Below are positions 42,326-50,850 of a stretch of DNA of 64,000 nt, in pieces. The translations under genes and the position numbers were made by a program. Source of the DNA: Chersky-806 sp036502405 (GTDB taxonomy: Bacteria; Actinomycetota; Acidimicrobiia; IMCC26256; JAENVU01); assembly GCA_036502405.1 (NCBI GenBank), contig DASXYP010000022.1, positions 1 to 64,000 of the forward strand, given 5' to 3'. Below the pieces are notes generated by a model. It worked only from the letters and a program-made list of their open reading frames with translations. It did no database searches and was not told the DNA's origin. Position 1 is the stretch's first letter, and every line of letters starts with the position of its first letter.

Positions 42326-42796
42326 ATGAGCGACGCGGACCTGGTCAGCGAATCGGGGGCGCCGTCGCGCTTCTCGACCGCGGGCTTCGCGGTCCGGGTC
42401 GACAAGCCCTGGGGTCACGAGATCGTCTGGACGCCGCCCGATCGCCCGTACGTCGGCAAGATGCTGCACGTCGACGCGGGCCGGCGGCTCTCGCTCCAGG
42501 TCCACGACGCCAAGACCGAGTCCTGGTTCCTGATGCGCGGGCGCGCCAAGGTCGTCTGGGACGACGGGACCGGCGCGCTGGTCGAGACCGAGCTCGAGCC
42601 CGGGCTCGGCTACTCGTGCCAGATCGGTCAGCGCCACCGGCTCGTCGGCATCACCGACTGCGACATCCTCGAGGTCTCGACGCCCGAGATCGGCACGACG
42701 CACCGGCTCGAGGACGACTACGCCCGCCCGGACGAGACCGAGGCGGTGCGTTCGAGCCCCGGCCGGGGGTGGTCCTCCGCCGGCCCGGAGTCGTAG
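42326..42796 (+). CDS. cupin, mannose-6-phosphate isomerase type II-like
   Basis: 156 residues: VRVDKPWGHEIVWTPPDRPYVGKMLHVDAGRRLSLQVHDAKTESWFLMRGRAKVVWDD is a cupin motif 1 with HxxKxE metal ligands (His of QVHDAKTE), and IGQRHRLVGITDCDILEVSTPE is motif 2. The sequence resembles the C-terminal isomerase domain of bifunctional ManC/AlgA proteins. With the SIS protein immediately upstream it probably serves mannose-6-phosphate supply; alternatively it is a sugar-binding cupin. ATG start, 25 nt after the SIS gene, in the manB operon. Confidence 0.8.
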   Translation: MSDADLVSESGAPSRFSTAGFAVRVDKPWGHEIVWTPPDRPYVGKMLHVDAGRRLSLQVHDAKTESWFLMRGRAKVVWDDGTGALVETELEPGLGYSCQIGQRHRLVGITDCDILEVSTPEIGTTHRLEDDYARPDETEAVRSSPGRGWSSAGPES

Positions 42797-42816
42797 GTTC
42801 CCGGCACTGCGCGCGC

Positions 42817-42822
42817 TACGCT
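42817..42822 (+). promoter_or_regulatory. candidate -10 element of ahcY
   Basis: TACGCT, the same form of hexamer as before leaderless genes, but here about 103 nt upstream of the ahcY ATG, implying a leader of about 97 nt starting near 42829. It overlaps the region after the cupin stop codon and gives ahcY its own promoter. Confidence 0.45.
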
Positions 42823-42828
42823 GGAATC

Positions 42829-42925
42829 CTGGTCGGGCCCCCCGAGGGCTGTCATCCGGTGTTCCGGGCCGACTCCATCTGACCGGGCACGATCGCAGTG
42901 CCTTGACCATCAATGGAGTAGCGCA
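42829..42925 (+). promoter_or_regulatory. structured 5' leader of ahcY, candidate cis-regulatory RNA
   Basis: TGGTC (42830-42834) can pair with GACCA (42905-42909), enclosing three hairpins: GCCC/GGGC (42837-42849), CCGG-TGTT-CCGG (42856-42867) and GGCAC/GTGCC (42886-42902). The Shine-Dalgarno GGAG (42915) follows directly. The sequence does not match the SAH riboswitch consensus known to me. Base pairing is by eye only; no covariation has been tested. Confidence 0.35.
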
Positions 42926-44377
42926 ATGACGACGACCGTTCCTTCCTCCCTCGACGCGGGCGACTTCCAGGTCGCCGACCTCGGCCTCGCCGACTTCGGC
43001 CGCAAGGAGATCGAGCTCGCCGAGCACGAGATGCCGGGCCTGATGGCTCTGCGCGACCGCTACTCGGCCAGCAAGCCGCTCAGCGGGGCCCGCATCACCG
43101 GCTCGCTGCACATGACGATCCAGACCGCGGTGCTGATCGAGACGCTGGTCGCGCTCGGGGCCCAGGTCCGCTGGGCGAGCTGCAACATCTTCTCCACCCA
43201 GGACCATGCGGCCGCCGCGATCGCCGCGGCCGGCGTTCCCGTGTTCGCGTGGAAGGGCGAGACCCTCGAGGAGTACTGGGACTGCACCGAGAAGGCGCTG
43301 CGCTGGCCGGACGGTGGCGGCCCGAACATGATCCTCGACGACGGTGGCGACGCGACGCTCGTCGTGCACCGAGGCGTGGAGTTCGAGAAGGCCGGCCAGG
43401 TCCCGGACCCGAAGTCGGCCGACTCCGAGGAGTTCGAGATCGTCCTCAAGCTCCTGACCCGCATCCAGGCCGAGGACAACCGGCTGTGGCACGGGATCGC
43501 GGACGGGATCAAGGGCGTCACCGAGGAGACCACCACCGGCGTCCATCGCCTCTACCAGATGACCGAAGCTGGCTCGCTGCTGTTCCCGGCCATCAACGTC
43601 AACGACTCGGTGACGAAGTCGAAGTTCGACAACCTCTACGGCTGCCGGCACTCGCTCGTCGACGGAATCTGCCGCGCGACCGACGTCATGCTCGCGGGCA
43701 AGGTCACCGTGGTCTGTGGGTACGGCGACGTCGGCAAGGGCTGCGCCCAGTCGCTGCGGGGCCAGGGCGCCCGGGTCGTCATCACCGAGATCGACCCGAT
43801 CTGCGCGCTGCAGGCCGCGATGGAGGGGTACGAGGTCACGACGCTCGACGACGTCGTCGACAGCGCCGACCTCTTCGTCACCACCACCGGGAACAAGAAC
43901 ATCATCACGGCCGAGCACATGGGTCGCATGAAGCACAACGCGATCGTCGGGAACATCGGTCACTTCGACAACGAGATCGACATGGCCGGTCTCGCGAAGG
44001 TCGACGGCATCGAGCGGATCGAGATCAAGCCGCAGGTCGACGAGTGGAGGTTCCCGTCCACGCCTGGTCAGGGCGGTCACTCGGTGATCATCCTCGCCGA
44101 GGGACGGCTGCTGAACCTCGGCTGCGCGACCGGCCATCCGAGCTTCGTGATGTCGAACAGCTTCACCAACCAGGTGATGGCCCAGCTCGAGCTCTTCACG
44201 CACCCGGACTTCTACGAGCGCAAGGTGTACACGCTGCCCAAGCACCTCGACGAGGAGGTGGCGCGCCTTCACCTCGACAAGCTCGGCGTCAAGCTCACGA
44301 CGCTGACCGAGGAGCAGGCGGACTACCTCGGCATCCCCGTCGAGGGGCCCTACAAGCCCGATCACTACCGGTACTGA
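42926..44377 (+). CDS. ahcY: adenosylhomocysteinase (S-adenosylhomocysteine hydrolase)
   Basis: 483 residues, the long bacterial form. GARITGSLHMTIQTAVLIETL and NIFSTQDHAAAAIA begin the substrate domain; NVNDSVTKSKFDNLYGCRHSLVDGI carries the catalytic Lys/Asp/Asn region; TVVCGYGDVGKGCAQSLRGQGARVV is the NAD-binding motif; the C-terminus ends with the conserved KPDHYRY. It cleaves SAH to adenosine and homocysteine, relieving inhibition of methyltransferases. ATG with GGAG 8 nt upstream and a possible structured leader. Confidence 0.97.
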   Translation: MTTTVPSSLDAGDFQVADLGLADFGRKEIELAEHEMPGLMALRDRYSASKPLSGARITGSLHMTIQTAVLIETLVALGAQVRWASCNIFSTQDHAAAAIAAAGVPVFAWKGETLEEYWDCTEKALRWPDGGGPNMILDDGGDATLVVHRGVEFEKAGQVPDPKSADSEEFEIVLKLLTRIQAEDNRLWHGIADGIKGVTEETTTGVHRLYQMTEAGSLLFPAINVNDSVTKSKFDNLYGCRHSLVDGICRATDVMLAGKVTVVCGYGDVGKGCAQSLRGQGARVVITEIDPICALQAAMEGYEVTTLDDVVDSADLFVTTTGNKNIITAEHMGRMKHNAIVGNIGHFDNEIDMAGLAKVDGIERIEIKPQVDEWRFPSTPGQGGHSVIILAEGRLLNLGCATGHPSFVMSNSFTNQVMAQLELFTHPDFYERKVYTLPKHLDEEVARLHLDKLGVKLTTLTEEQADYLGIPVEGPYKPDHYRY

Positions 44378-44530
44378 GCAGCACGGGCCGTTCGCGGTCG
44401 GTGGGGCGAGGAACGGGTCCGGCCGCGCGGCCTCATGCCGCGCGGCCGGTCGCGTCCCGCGGTTCGCGGAGTGGTTCGCAGCGACGACGCGGGAGCATTG
44501 CTGTCCCAGCCCGTCGGTAGCGTGTCGGGC

Positions 44531-45133
44531 ATGCTCCGAGCGCTCGCCGAGACCGTGCTCCCCGGCTCGTGCCCGGGGTGCGGCGCGCCGGCCGAACCGG
44601 TGTGCGCACCGTGTCGCGCGACGCTCCGATCCGCGCCGAGGTTGGCGACGCCACCCGGCCTCGACCGGCTCGTGGTCGCGTTCGCGTACGAAGGGGTCGC
44701 ACGCGAGCTCGTCGCCCGCGTGAAGTACCGCAACGCGCGCGCGGCGGTCGCGTGGCTCGCCGACGCGATGGTCGAACGGCTCGGCCGCGAGCCGCCCGTC
44801 GACGTGGTCACCTGGGCCCCGACCACCCCGGCGCGGCGGCGGGCGCGCGGCTTCGACCACGCCGAGCTCCTGGCCCGGGCGGTGGGCCGGCGCCGGGGGA
44901 TCCCGGTGCGCGGCTTGCTCACCCGCGAACCGGGCCCGGTGCAGACCGGGGCGCGCCGGGCCGAGCGTCGGTGCGGGCCGCAGCTCCGGGCCCGGCCGGC
45001 GGTCGGCGGCCGGTCGGTGCTGCTGGTCGACGACGTCGTCACGACCGGGGCCACGCTGACTGCGGCTGCCGGGGCCCTGCGCCGGAGCGGTGCGCCCGCG
45101 GTTCTCGGGCTCGTTGCCGCGCGCACGCCGTGA
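44531..45133 (+). CDS. ComF family phosphoribosyltransferase-like protein
   Basis: 200 residues. A short zinc-finger-like N-terminus (PGSCPGCGAPAEPVCAPCRA) precedes a PRT domain: FAYEGVARELVARVKYRNARA, VDVVTWAPTTPARRRARGFDHAELLARAV and the PRPP loop VLLVDDVVTTGATLTAAA. ComF-type proteins take part in DNA uptake in some bacteria, but most actinobacterial copies are orphan and conserved beside hpf and secA, as here. TAGCGT at 44518-44523, 7 nt before the ATG, suggests a leaderless transcript. Confidence 0.9.
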   Translation: MLRALAETVLPGSCPGCGAPAEPVCAPCRATLRSAPRLATPPGLDRLVVAFAYEGVARELVARVKYRNARAAVAWLADAMVERLGREPPVDVVTWAPTTPARRRARGFDHAELLARAVGRRRGIPVRGLLTREPGPVQTGARRAERRCGPQLRARPAVGGRSVLLVDDVVTTGATLTAAAGALRRSGAPAVLGLVAARTP

Positions 45134-45188
45134 CCACGGAGAGTGAGATTCCGCTCAAGGGCGCCACGCGGCGGGACGACGAGGGAAC

Positions 45189-45386
45189 GTGACCAGCACG
45201 CCGCTCGCCGAGCTCGACCTGACCGATGTCCGGTCGGCGATGGCCGAGCTCCGCGTGCAGCGTGTCCGCGCGCAAGTGCGCGACGGGACGTACCGCGCGC
45301 CGGTGCAGAAGGTCGCGGAGGCGATCATCGCGTCGTCGCTGCTGGGGTTGCCCCCGGACCCGCGCTTCCTGGCGTGGGTCGGTTGA
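45189..45386 (+). CDS. FlgM-like small protein (anti-sigma-factor fold)
   Basis: 65 residues. The C-terminal part, VRAQVRDGTYRAPVQKVAEAIIASSLL, matches the helical core of FlgM anti-sigma-28 factors (pattern V-x-x-G-x-Y-x-x-x-x-x-x-VA-x-x-I-x-x-SLL). No flagellar genes are in the window, so the partner sigma factor is unknown. GTG start with GAGGGAAC upstream, 55 nt after the comF-like gene and just before hpf. The fold assignment rests on a short motif and is moderate. Confidence 0.55.
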   Translation: MTSTPLAELDLTDVRSAMAELRVQRVRAQVRDGTYRAPVQKVAEAIIASSLLGLPPDPRFLAWVG

Positions 45387-45426
45387 CGGAGGCATACTCG
45401 CCGCGGCGGCGCAGACGGGGGTGTCG

Positions 45427-46014
45427 ATGGAGATCGTCGTGCGGGCCAAGAACACGAAGGTCGAGCCGACCGTCCAGGACCTGACGCGCGACAAGCTGAC
45501 CAAGCTGGGCCGATTCGGGCTGGACATCTTCCGGGTCGAGGTCGACTACTCGGAGATCCGCAACCCCCGCGTCCACGACTGCGAGCTCTGCGAGGTCACC
45601 GTCCACCTGAAGAAGCACTTCGTGAAGGCCCACGCGGCGTCGGTCGATCAGGTCGCCGCGCTCGACCTCGTCATCGACAAGCTCGAGCACCAGGTGACCC
45701 GGCTCAAGCAGCGCAAGGTCGACCGGACCCACAAGCCGCGCCGCCGGCGCCTGGGTGCGCCGCCACCGCTGGACGACTGGGAGGCCGTGGATGCGGCCGG
45801 ATCGGTCGACGGTGCGGTCGACGGGGCGGGGGAGGCGGAGATCATCCGCACCAAGCAGTTCACGGCCAAGCCGATGACGGTCGAGGAGGCATCGCTGCAG
45901 ATGGAGCTCCTCGGCCACGACTTCTACCTGTTCAAGGACGCCCAGACCGGACACGCGACCGTCCTCTACCGGCGGCGCGACGGTCATCTCGGCCTGATCG
46001 AGGCGGTCGGCTGA
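45427..46014 (+). CDS. hpf: long-form ribosome hibernation promoting factor
   Basis: 195 residues: an N-terminal RaiA/HPF domain (MEIVVRAKNTKVEPTVQDLTRDKLTKLGRFG, CEVTVHLKKHFVKAHAASVDQVAALDLVIDKLEHQV), an acidic linker, and the C-terminal dimerisation domain (IIRTKQFTAKPMTVEEASLQMELLGHDFYLFKDAQTG). Long HPF inactivates ribosomes as 100S dimers in stationary phase or stress. ATG 45427 is chosen with GGGGG 6 nt upstream; an in-frame GTG at 45421 is possible. Conserved next to comF and secA in actinobacteria. Confidence 0.94.
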   Translation: MEIVVRAKNTKVEPTVQDLTRDKLTKLGRFGLDIFRVEVDYSEIRNPRVHDCELCEVTVHLKKHFVKAHAASVDQVAALDLVIDKLEHQVTRLKQRKVDRTHKPRRRRLGAPPPLDDWEAVDAAGSVDGAVDGAGEAEIIRTKQFTAKPMTVEEASLQMELLGHDFYLFKDAQTGHATVLYRRRDGHLGLIEAVG

Positions 46015-46085
46015 GGCCCGTTCGTCGTTGCGGCGCACGCCGCGAGCCGGTCCGGATCGCGAAGGCCCGCCGGTAGACTGGCCTC

Positions 46086-48797
46086 ATGGGCCTCATGAAG
46101 AAGATCCTCAACGTCGGCGAGGGCCGCAAGGTCAAGCTGCTCGAGTCGATCGTTCCCGAGGTCGCGCGGCTCGAGCCCGAGATGGAAGCGCGCTCCGACG
46201 CGGAGCTGCGCGCGCTGACCGACGAGTACCGGCAGCGCTGCGCCGACGGCGAAGACCTCGACGAGCTGCTGCCCGAGGCGTTCGCGACGGTCCGCGAGGC
46301 CGCGAAGCGGGTGCTCGGCCAGCGGCACTTCGACGTGCAGATCATGGGTGGCGCCGGCCTGCACTTCGGCTGGGTCGCGGAGATGAAGACCGGTGAGGGC
46401 AAGACGCTCGTCTCCACGCTGCCCGCGTACCTGAACGCGCTGGCCGGCAAGGGTGTGCACCTCGTCACGACCAACGACTACCTCGCCCGGCGGGACGCGG
46501 CCTGGATGGGTCAGGTGCACGAGTTCCTCGGCCTCGAGGTGGGTGTCGTGCTCCCCGAGATCGACGACCCGGAGCTCAAGCGAGCCGCCTACGCCGCGGA
46601 CATCACCTACGGCACCAACAACGAATTCGGCTTCGACTACCTGCGCGACAACATGGCCGGCTCGGCCGAGGAGCAGGCGCAGCGCGGCCACTTCTTCGCG
46701 ATCGTCGACGAGGTGGACTCGATCCTCATCGACGAGGCCCGGACGCCACTGATCATCTCGGGTCGCGCCGACGACGCGCAGCAGCTCTACTTCCAGTTCG
46801 CCCGGATCGTGAAGGGCCTCCAGCGCGACCGCGACTACGAGGTGGACGAGGCCAAGCGCACCGTCGTGCCGACCGAGGAGGGCATCCACCGGGTCGAGCA
46901 GGCCCTGAACGTCACCAACCTCTACGAGCACGTCAACCAGAACTTCGTGCACCAGCTGCAGGCCGCGCTCCGCGCCAAGGAGCTGTTCAAGCGCGACGTC
47001 GACTTCGTCGTGCAGGACGGCGAGGTCAAGATCGTCGACGAGTTCACCGGCCGCATCCTGGAGGGCCGGCGCTGGAGCGAGGGGCTGCACCAGGCGGTCG
47101 AGGCGAAGGAGGGGGTGCGGATCAAGGAGGAGAACCAGACCCTCGCGACCGTCACCCTGCAGAACTACTTCAAGCTCTACGAGAAGCTCTCGGGCATGAC
47201 CGGCACCGCGTCGAGCGAGGCCGGTGAGTTCGCGCACACGTATGGGCTCGAGGTCGTGAGCGTGCCGACCAACCGCCCGATGATCCGGGCGGACAACCCG
47301 GACCTGATCTACAAGTCCGAGGACGCGAAGTTCAACGCGGCCGCGGATGACATCCAGGAGCGCTACCAGAACGGCCAGCCTGTCCTCGTCGGCACGATCT
47401 CGGTCGAGAAGTCCGAGAAGCTCTCCCGCCTGCTCGAGAAGCGCGGGATCCCGCACTCGGTCCTCAACGCCAAGGCGCACGAGCGTGAGGCGCTGATCGT
47501 GACCCAGGCCGGCCGGATCGGCGCGGTGACCGTCGCCACGAACATGGCCGGTCGCGGCGTGGACATCCTGCTCGGTGGCAACCCCGAGGGGCTCGCGCTC
47601 GACGAGCTGGCCTCCGAGGGCACGACCGTCGAGGAGTCGCCCGAGAAGCTCGACAAGCTGCTCGCGGAGTTCAAGCTGCAGTGCAGCGAGGAGGGCGCGA
47701 AGGTCCGCGAGAACGGCGGGCTCTACGTGCTGGGCACGGAGCGCCATGAGAGCCGGCGCATCGACGACCAGCTCCGCGGCCGTTCGGGCCGTCAGGGTGA
47801 CCCGGGGGAGAGCCGGTTCTACCTCTCGCTCGAGGACGAGCTCATGCGGCTCTTCGCGACCGGCGCGATGAACTGGGTGATGGGCAAGACCTTCCCGGAC
47901 GACGTGCCGCTCGAAGCGAAGATGGTCACGCGTGCGATCGAGCGCGCGCAGCGCACCGTCGAGGACCGCAACTTCGAGATCCGCAAGGACGTCCTCAAGT
48001 ACGACGAGGTGATGAACGAGCAGCGCAAGGTCATCTACCGGCGCCGCCAGCAGATCATCGACGGCGGCGACCTGGGGGAGGACTCGCTCGAGGCGATCGA
48101 GGGTGCGATCGACCACCTGGTCAAGGCTTCCTGCGGAGACGGCGACTTCTCCGAGGACTGGGACCTCGACGAGCTGATGGTGCAGGCCCAGGACATCTTC
48201 CCCACGCGCGTCACGCGCGAGCAGCTCACCGAGCTCGCGAGCTCCGAGGTCGTGTTCGAGCTCCTGCACGGCGATGCCGTCGAGCAGTACGAGGCGAAGG
48301 AAGCCGCGGTCGGCGAGGACACCCTGCGCGAGATCGAACGTCGAGTGATGCTCTCCGTGATCGACCAGAAGTGGCGCGAGCACCTCTACGAGATGGACTA
48401 CCTGCGCGAGGGCATCAACCTCCGGGCGATGGGCCAGCGCGATCCGCTCGCCGAGTGGCAGCGCGAGGGCTTCGACATGTTCGAGGCGATGATGGAGGGC
48501 ATCAAGGACGACTTCGTCCGGTACATCTTCCGGCTCGAGGTCGTGGCCGAGGACGACGCGCCGCGACCGGTGCGCAACTTGCGCTACTCGGCGGCCGAGG
48601 ACCCGGTCCAGGGCTCCGGTGGCTTCGCGGCCGCGGCGCTCGCGGGGCCGGTCGAGGAGCTCGGCGCGGAGGGTCCCCCGCCCGTGGCCGAGGAGCCCGA
48701 GACCCAGGCTCCGGTCCGGGTCGAGAAGACGCCCGGGCGCAACGAGCCGTGCTACTGCGGGAGTGGCAAGAAGTACAAGCTCTGCCACGGCAAGTAA
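46086..48797 (+). CDS. secA: preprotein translocase ATPase SecA
   Basis: 903 residues. The motor has EMKTGEGKTLVSTLPAYLNAL (Walker A), VDEVDSILIDEARTPLIISG (DEAD), GTISVEKSEKLSRLLEKRGIPHSVLNAK and ATNMAGRGVDILLGGNPEG; DQLRGRSGRQGDPGES follows, and the C-terminus ends with the SEC-C zinc motif CYCGSGKKYKLCHGK that binds SecB or ribosomes. It drives post-translational export through SecYEG. TAGACT at 46074-46079, 6 nt before the ATG, marks a leaderless mRNA. The TAA stop is immediately followed by the prfB GTG. Confidence 0.98.
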   Translation: MGLMKKILNVGEGRKVKLLESIVPEVARLEPEMEARSDAELRALTDEYRQRCADGEDLDELLPEAFATVREAAKRVLGQRHFDVQIMGGAGLHFGWVAEMKTGEGKTLVSTLPAYLNALAGKGVHLVTTNDYLARRDAAWMGQVHEFLGLEVGVVLPEIDDPELKRAAYAADITYGTNNEFGFDYLRDNMAGSAEEQAQRGHFFAIVDEVDSILIDEARTPLIISGRADDAQQLYFQFARIVKGLQRDRDYEVDEAKRTVVPTEEGIHRVEQALNVTNLYEHVNQNFVHQLQAALRAKELFKRDVDFVVQDGEVKIVDEFTGRILEGRRWSEGLHQAVEAKEGVRIKEENQTLATVTLQNYFKLYEKLSGMTGTASSEAGEFAHTYGLEVVSVPTNRPMIRADNPDLIYKSEDAKFNAAADDIQERYQNGQPVLVGTISVEKSEKLSRLLEKRGIPHSVLNAKAHEREALIVTQAGRIGAVTVATNMAGRGVDILLGGNPEGLALDELASEGTTVEESPEKLDKLLAEFKLQCSEEGAKVRENGGLYVLGTERHESRRIDDQLRGRSGRQGDPGESRFYLSLEDELMRLFATGAMNWVMGKTFPDDVPLEAKMVTRAIERAQRTVEDRNFEIRKDVLKYDEVMNEQRKVIYRRRQQIIDGGDLGEDSLEAIEGAIDHLVKASCGDGDFSEDWDLDELMVQAQDIFPTRVTREQLTELASSEVVFELLHGDAVEQYEAKEAAVGEDTLREIERRVMLSVIDQKWREHLYEMDYLREGINLRAMGQRDPLAEWQREGFDMFEAMMEGIKDDFVRYIFRLEVVAEDDAPRPVRNLRYSAAEDPVQGSGGFAAAALAGPVEELGAEGPPPVAEEPETQAPVRVEKTPGRNEPCYCGSGKKYKLCHGK

Positions 48798-49895
48798 GTG
48801 CGGGACTTCAGCGTCGACCTCTCCGAGCTGACCAAGCGCGTCCAGGACGCGCGGGCCTACCTGCACGTCGACGAGGCGCGGGCGCGGCTCGCGGAGCTGG
48901 AGGCCGCGGCGAGCCGCCCCGACCTCTGGGACGACCCCGACGCGGCCCGCCGCGTCACCACCGAGCTGTCGGCCGTGCGCGACGACATCGAGCTGCTCGA
49001 CGGACTCGAATCGCGGGTCGACGACGCGCAGACGCTCTACCAGCTCGGACGCGAGGAGGCGGACGACTCGGTCGAGCCCGAGATCGAGGCTGCGGTCGAC
49101 TCGCTGCGCGCCGAGCTCGATCGGCTGGAGCTGCGCGCGCTGTTCACCGGTGAGTACGACGAGCGCGACGCCATCTGCCAGGTCAGCTCGGGCGCCGGCG
49201 GCACCGACGCGCAGGACTGGACCGCGATGCTCCTGCGGATGTTCACCCGGTGGGCCGAGCGCCGGGGCTTCACCGTGGACCTCGACGAGGTCAACGAGGG
49301 TACGGAGGCCGGGCTGAGCTCGGCCACCTTCACCGTGCACGGCCGCTGGGCCTACGGGCTCCTGAGCGGCGAGAAGGGTGTGCACCGGCTCATCCGCATC
49401 TCGCCCTTCGACGCGAACGCGCGCCGCCAGACCGCGTTCGCCGCGTTCGATGCGGTGCCCGCGCTCGATGCCGCGGAGCTCCCCGACATCGACCCCAACG
49501 ACCTTCGCATCGACACGTACCGCTCGTCGGGGGCGGGGGGCCAGCACGTGAACGTGACGGACTCCGCAGTGCGCATCACGCACATCCCCACCGGCGTCGT
49601 GGTCTCGTGCCAGAACCAGCGATCCCAGCTGCAGAACCGCCAGAAGGCGATGGAGATCCTCGCCGCCCGGCTCGCGCAGCTGCACCGCGAGGAGCAGCGC
49701 GCCGAGCTCGAGCGGCTCTCGGGCGAGAAGCGCGACGTCGCCTTCGGCAGCCAGATCCGCACCTACACCCTGCAGCCCTACCAGCTGGTGAAGGACGAGC
49801 GGACCCGCTACGAGACCGGCAACGTGCAGGCCGTCCTCGACGGCGACCTCGACGGGTTCATCGAGGCCTACCTCCAGTGGCGGCGCTCCGGTTAG
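48798..49895 (+). CDS. prfB: peptide chain release factor 2
   Basis: 365 residues. The stop-codon recognition motif SPF is at 202-204 (RISPFDANARRQT), specific for UGA/UAA, and the GGQ peptidyl-hydrolysis motif at 247-249 (SSGAGGQHVNVTDSAVRITH). The gene runs without interruption from a GTG placed directly after the secA TAA, so the programmed +1 frameshift found in many other bacteria is absent. It is probably cotranscribed with secA, unless the 3' repeat region at 49895 ends the transcript. Confidence 0.96.
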   Translation: MRDFSVDLSELTKRVQDARAYLHVDEARARLAELEAAASRPDLWDDPDAARRVTTELSAVRDDIELLDGLESRVDDAQTLYQLGREEADDSVEPEIEAAVDSLRAELDRLELRALFTGEYDERDAICQVSSGAGGTDAQDWTAMLLRMFTRWAERRGFTVDLDEVNEGTEAGLSSATFTVHGRWAYGLLSGEKGVHRLIRISPFDANARRQTAFAAFDAVPALDAAELPDIDPNDLRIDTYRSSGAGGQHVNVTDSAVRITHIPTGVVVSCQNQRSQLQNRQKAMEILAARLAQLHREEQRAELERLSGEKRDVAFGSQIRTYTLQPYQLVKDERTRYETGNVQAVLDGDLDGFIEAYLQWRRSG

Positions 49896-50035
49896 CCGAA
49901 GATCCCCGCCGCTCGATCGCAGCGCCTCGGCGTGCGGGCGAGCGGCGGCGGGCGGCTCGCCGAAGATCCCCGCCGCTCGATTGCAGCACCTCGGCTTGCC
50001 GGTGAGCGGCGGCGGCTCGCCGAAGATGTGAGCGG
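49895..50035. repeat. tandem GATC-tagged stem-loop repeats downstream of prfB
   Basis: Two 56-nt copies (49895-49950 and 49959-50014, period 64) and the head of a third (50019) each begin GCCGAAGATCCCCGCCGCTCG. In each, CCGCCGCTCG (49907-49916 in copy 1) pairs with CGAGCGGCGG (49939-49948) across 22 nt; copy 2 has one changed base that still pairs as G-U. The same stem occurs at 62373-62415. The rest of the gap to ftsE shows no gene. Confidence 0.65.
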
Positions 50036-50154
50036 AGCGTGCGTGTGCCGGAGGGCACACGTGCTCGTCACTGCTGGTCGCGCCGTCGCGGACGCTGTTC
50101 GTGGCGTTGGTGCCCGGTCCGACGGTGGGGTGGCGGGTACCCTGGATCGGTCTC

Positions 50155-50841
50155 ATGATCCGCTTCGAGAAGGTCACCAAGGTCTACAAGGGCGAGGTCG
50201 TCGCGCTCCGCGACGCCTCCATCGACGTGCAGAAGGGCGAGTTCGTGTTCCTCGTCGGGCCTTCGGGCTCGGGGAAGTCCACGTTCCTGCGCCTCCTGCT
50301 GCGCGAGGAGATGCCGAGCGCGGGGCGCATCGTCGTCGCGGGCCGCGACATCACCAAGCTCAGCAACTGGAAGGTCCCGCAGCTGCGTCGCAACATCGGC
50401 TGCATCTTCCAGGACTACAAGCTGCTGCCGAACAAGACGATCTACGAGAACGTGGCCTTCGCCTCCGAGGTGATCGGTCGGCCCCGCCACGTCACCCGGG
50501 CGCAGGTCCCCCAGATCCTCGACCTCGTCGGCCTCAGCAAGAAGTCCGAGAACTTCCCCGACGAGCTCTCGGGCGGTGAGCAGCAGCGGGTCTCGATCGC
50601 GCGGGCGTTCGTGAACCGCCCGCTCATCCTCCTCGCCGACGAGCCGACCGGGAACCTCGACCCGGCCACCACGACCGGGATCATGCGGCTGCTCGACCGG
50701 ATCAACCGCACCGGGACCACGGTCGTGATGGCCACCCACGACTCACGCATCGTCGACATGATGCGCCGCCGCGTGATCGAGCTCGACCGCGGCTCGCTCG
50801 TGCGCGACCAGGCGCGCGGCGTCTACGGCGTCGGGAGCTGA
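50155..50841 (+). CDS. ftsE: cell division ATP-binding protein FtsE
   Basis: 228 residues: Walker A GPSGSGKS (35-42), the FtsE-typical IFQDYKLLPNKTIYENVAFASEVIG, signature LSGGEQQRVSIARAFVNRP, Walker B LLADEPTGNLDP and H-loop MATHDS. It forms an ABC-type mechanotransmitter with FtsX that activates peptidoglycan hydrolases at the septum. TACCCT at 50138-50143 is 11 nt before the ATG. FtsX starts 9 nt downstream. Confidence 0.96.
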   Translation: MIRFEKVTKVYKGEVVALRDASIDVQKGEFVFLVGPSGSGKSTFLRLLLREEMPSAGRIVVAGRDITKLSNWKVPQLRRNIGCIFQDYKLLPNKTIYENVAFASEVIGRPRHVTRAQVPQILDLVGLSKKSENFPDELSGGEQQRVSIARAFVNRPLILLADEPTGNLDPATTTGIMRLLDRINRTGTTVVMATHDSRIVDMMRRRVIELDRGSLVRDQARGVYGVGS

Positions 50842-50850
50842 CCTCTCACT

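Noticed and set aside
42829..42925. SAH riboswitch before ahcY
   Set aside because: The SAH riboswitch core (GAGGAGCGCUGC-like segment and its pseudoknot partner) is not visible. The leader is kept only as an unclassified structured RNA candidate.
48798..49895. Programmed frameshift in prfB
   Set aside because: The reading frame is continuous from the GTG to the stop, with no in-frame TGA near the N-terminus.
49895..50035. CRISPR-like array because of repeated units with about 60-nt period
   Set aside because: Only two or three copies, repeats nearly as long as the period, no variable spacers and no cas genes.
45984..50180. A reverse-strand open frame of about 1400 codons opposite hpf, secA and prfB
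   Set aside because: It is a shadow of strongly conserved forward genes in very G+C-rich DNA. Its translation is low-complexity (rich in Leu, Val, Asp, Arg, His) without any family signature. The same applies to other long antisense frames in the window.
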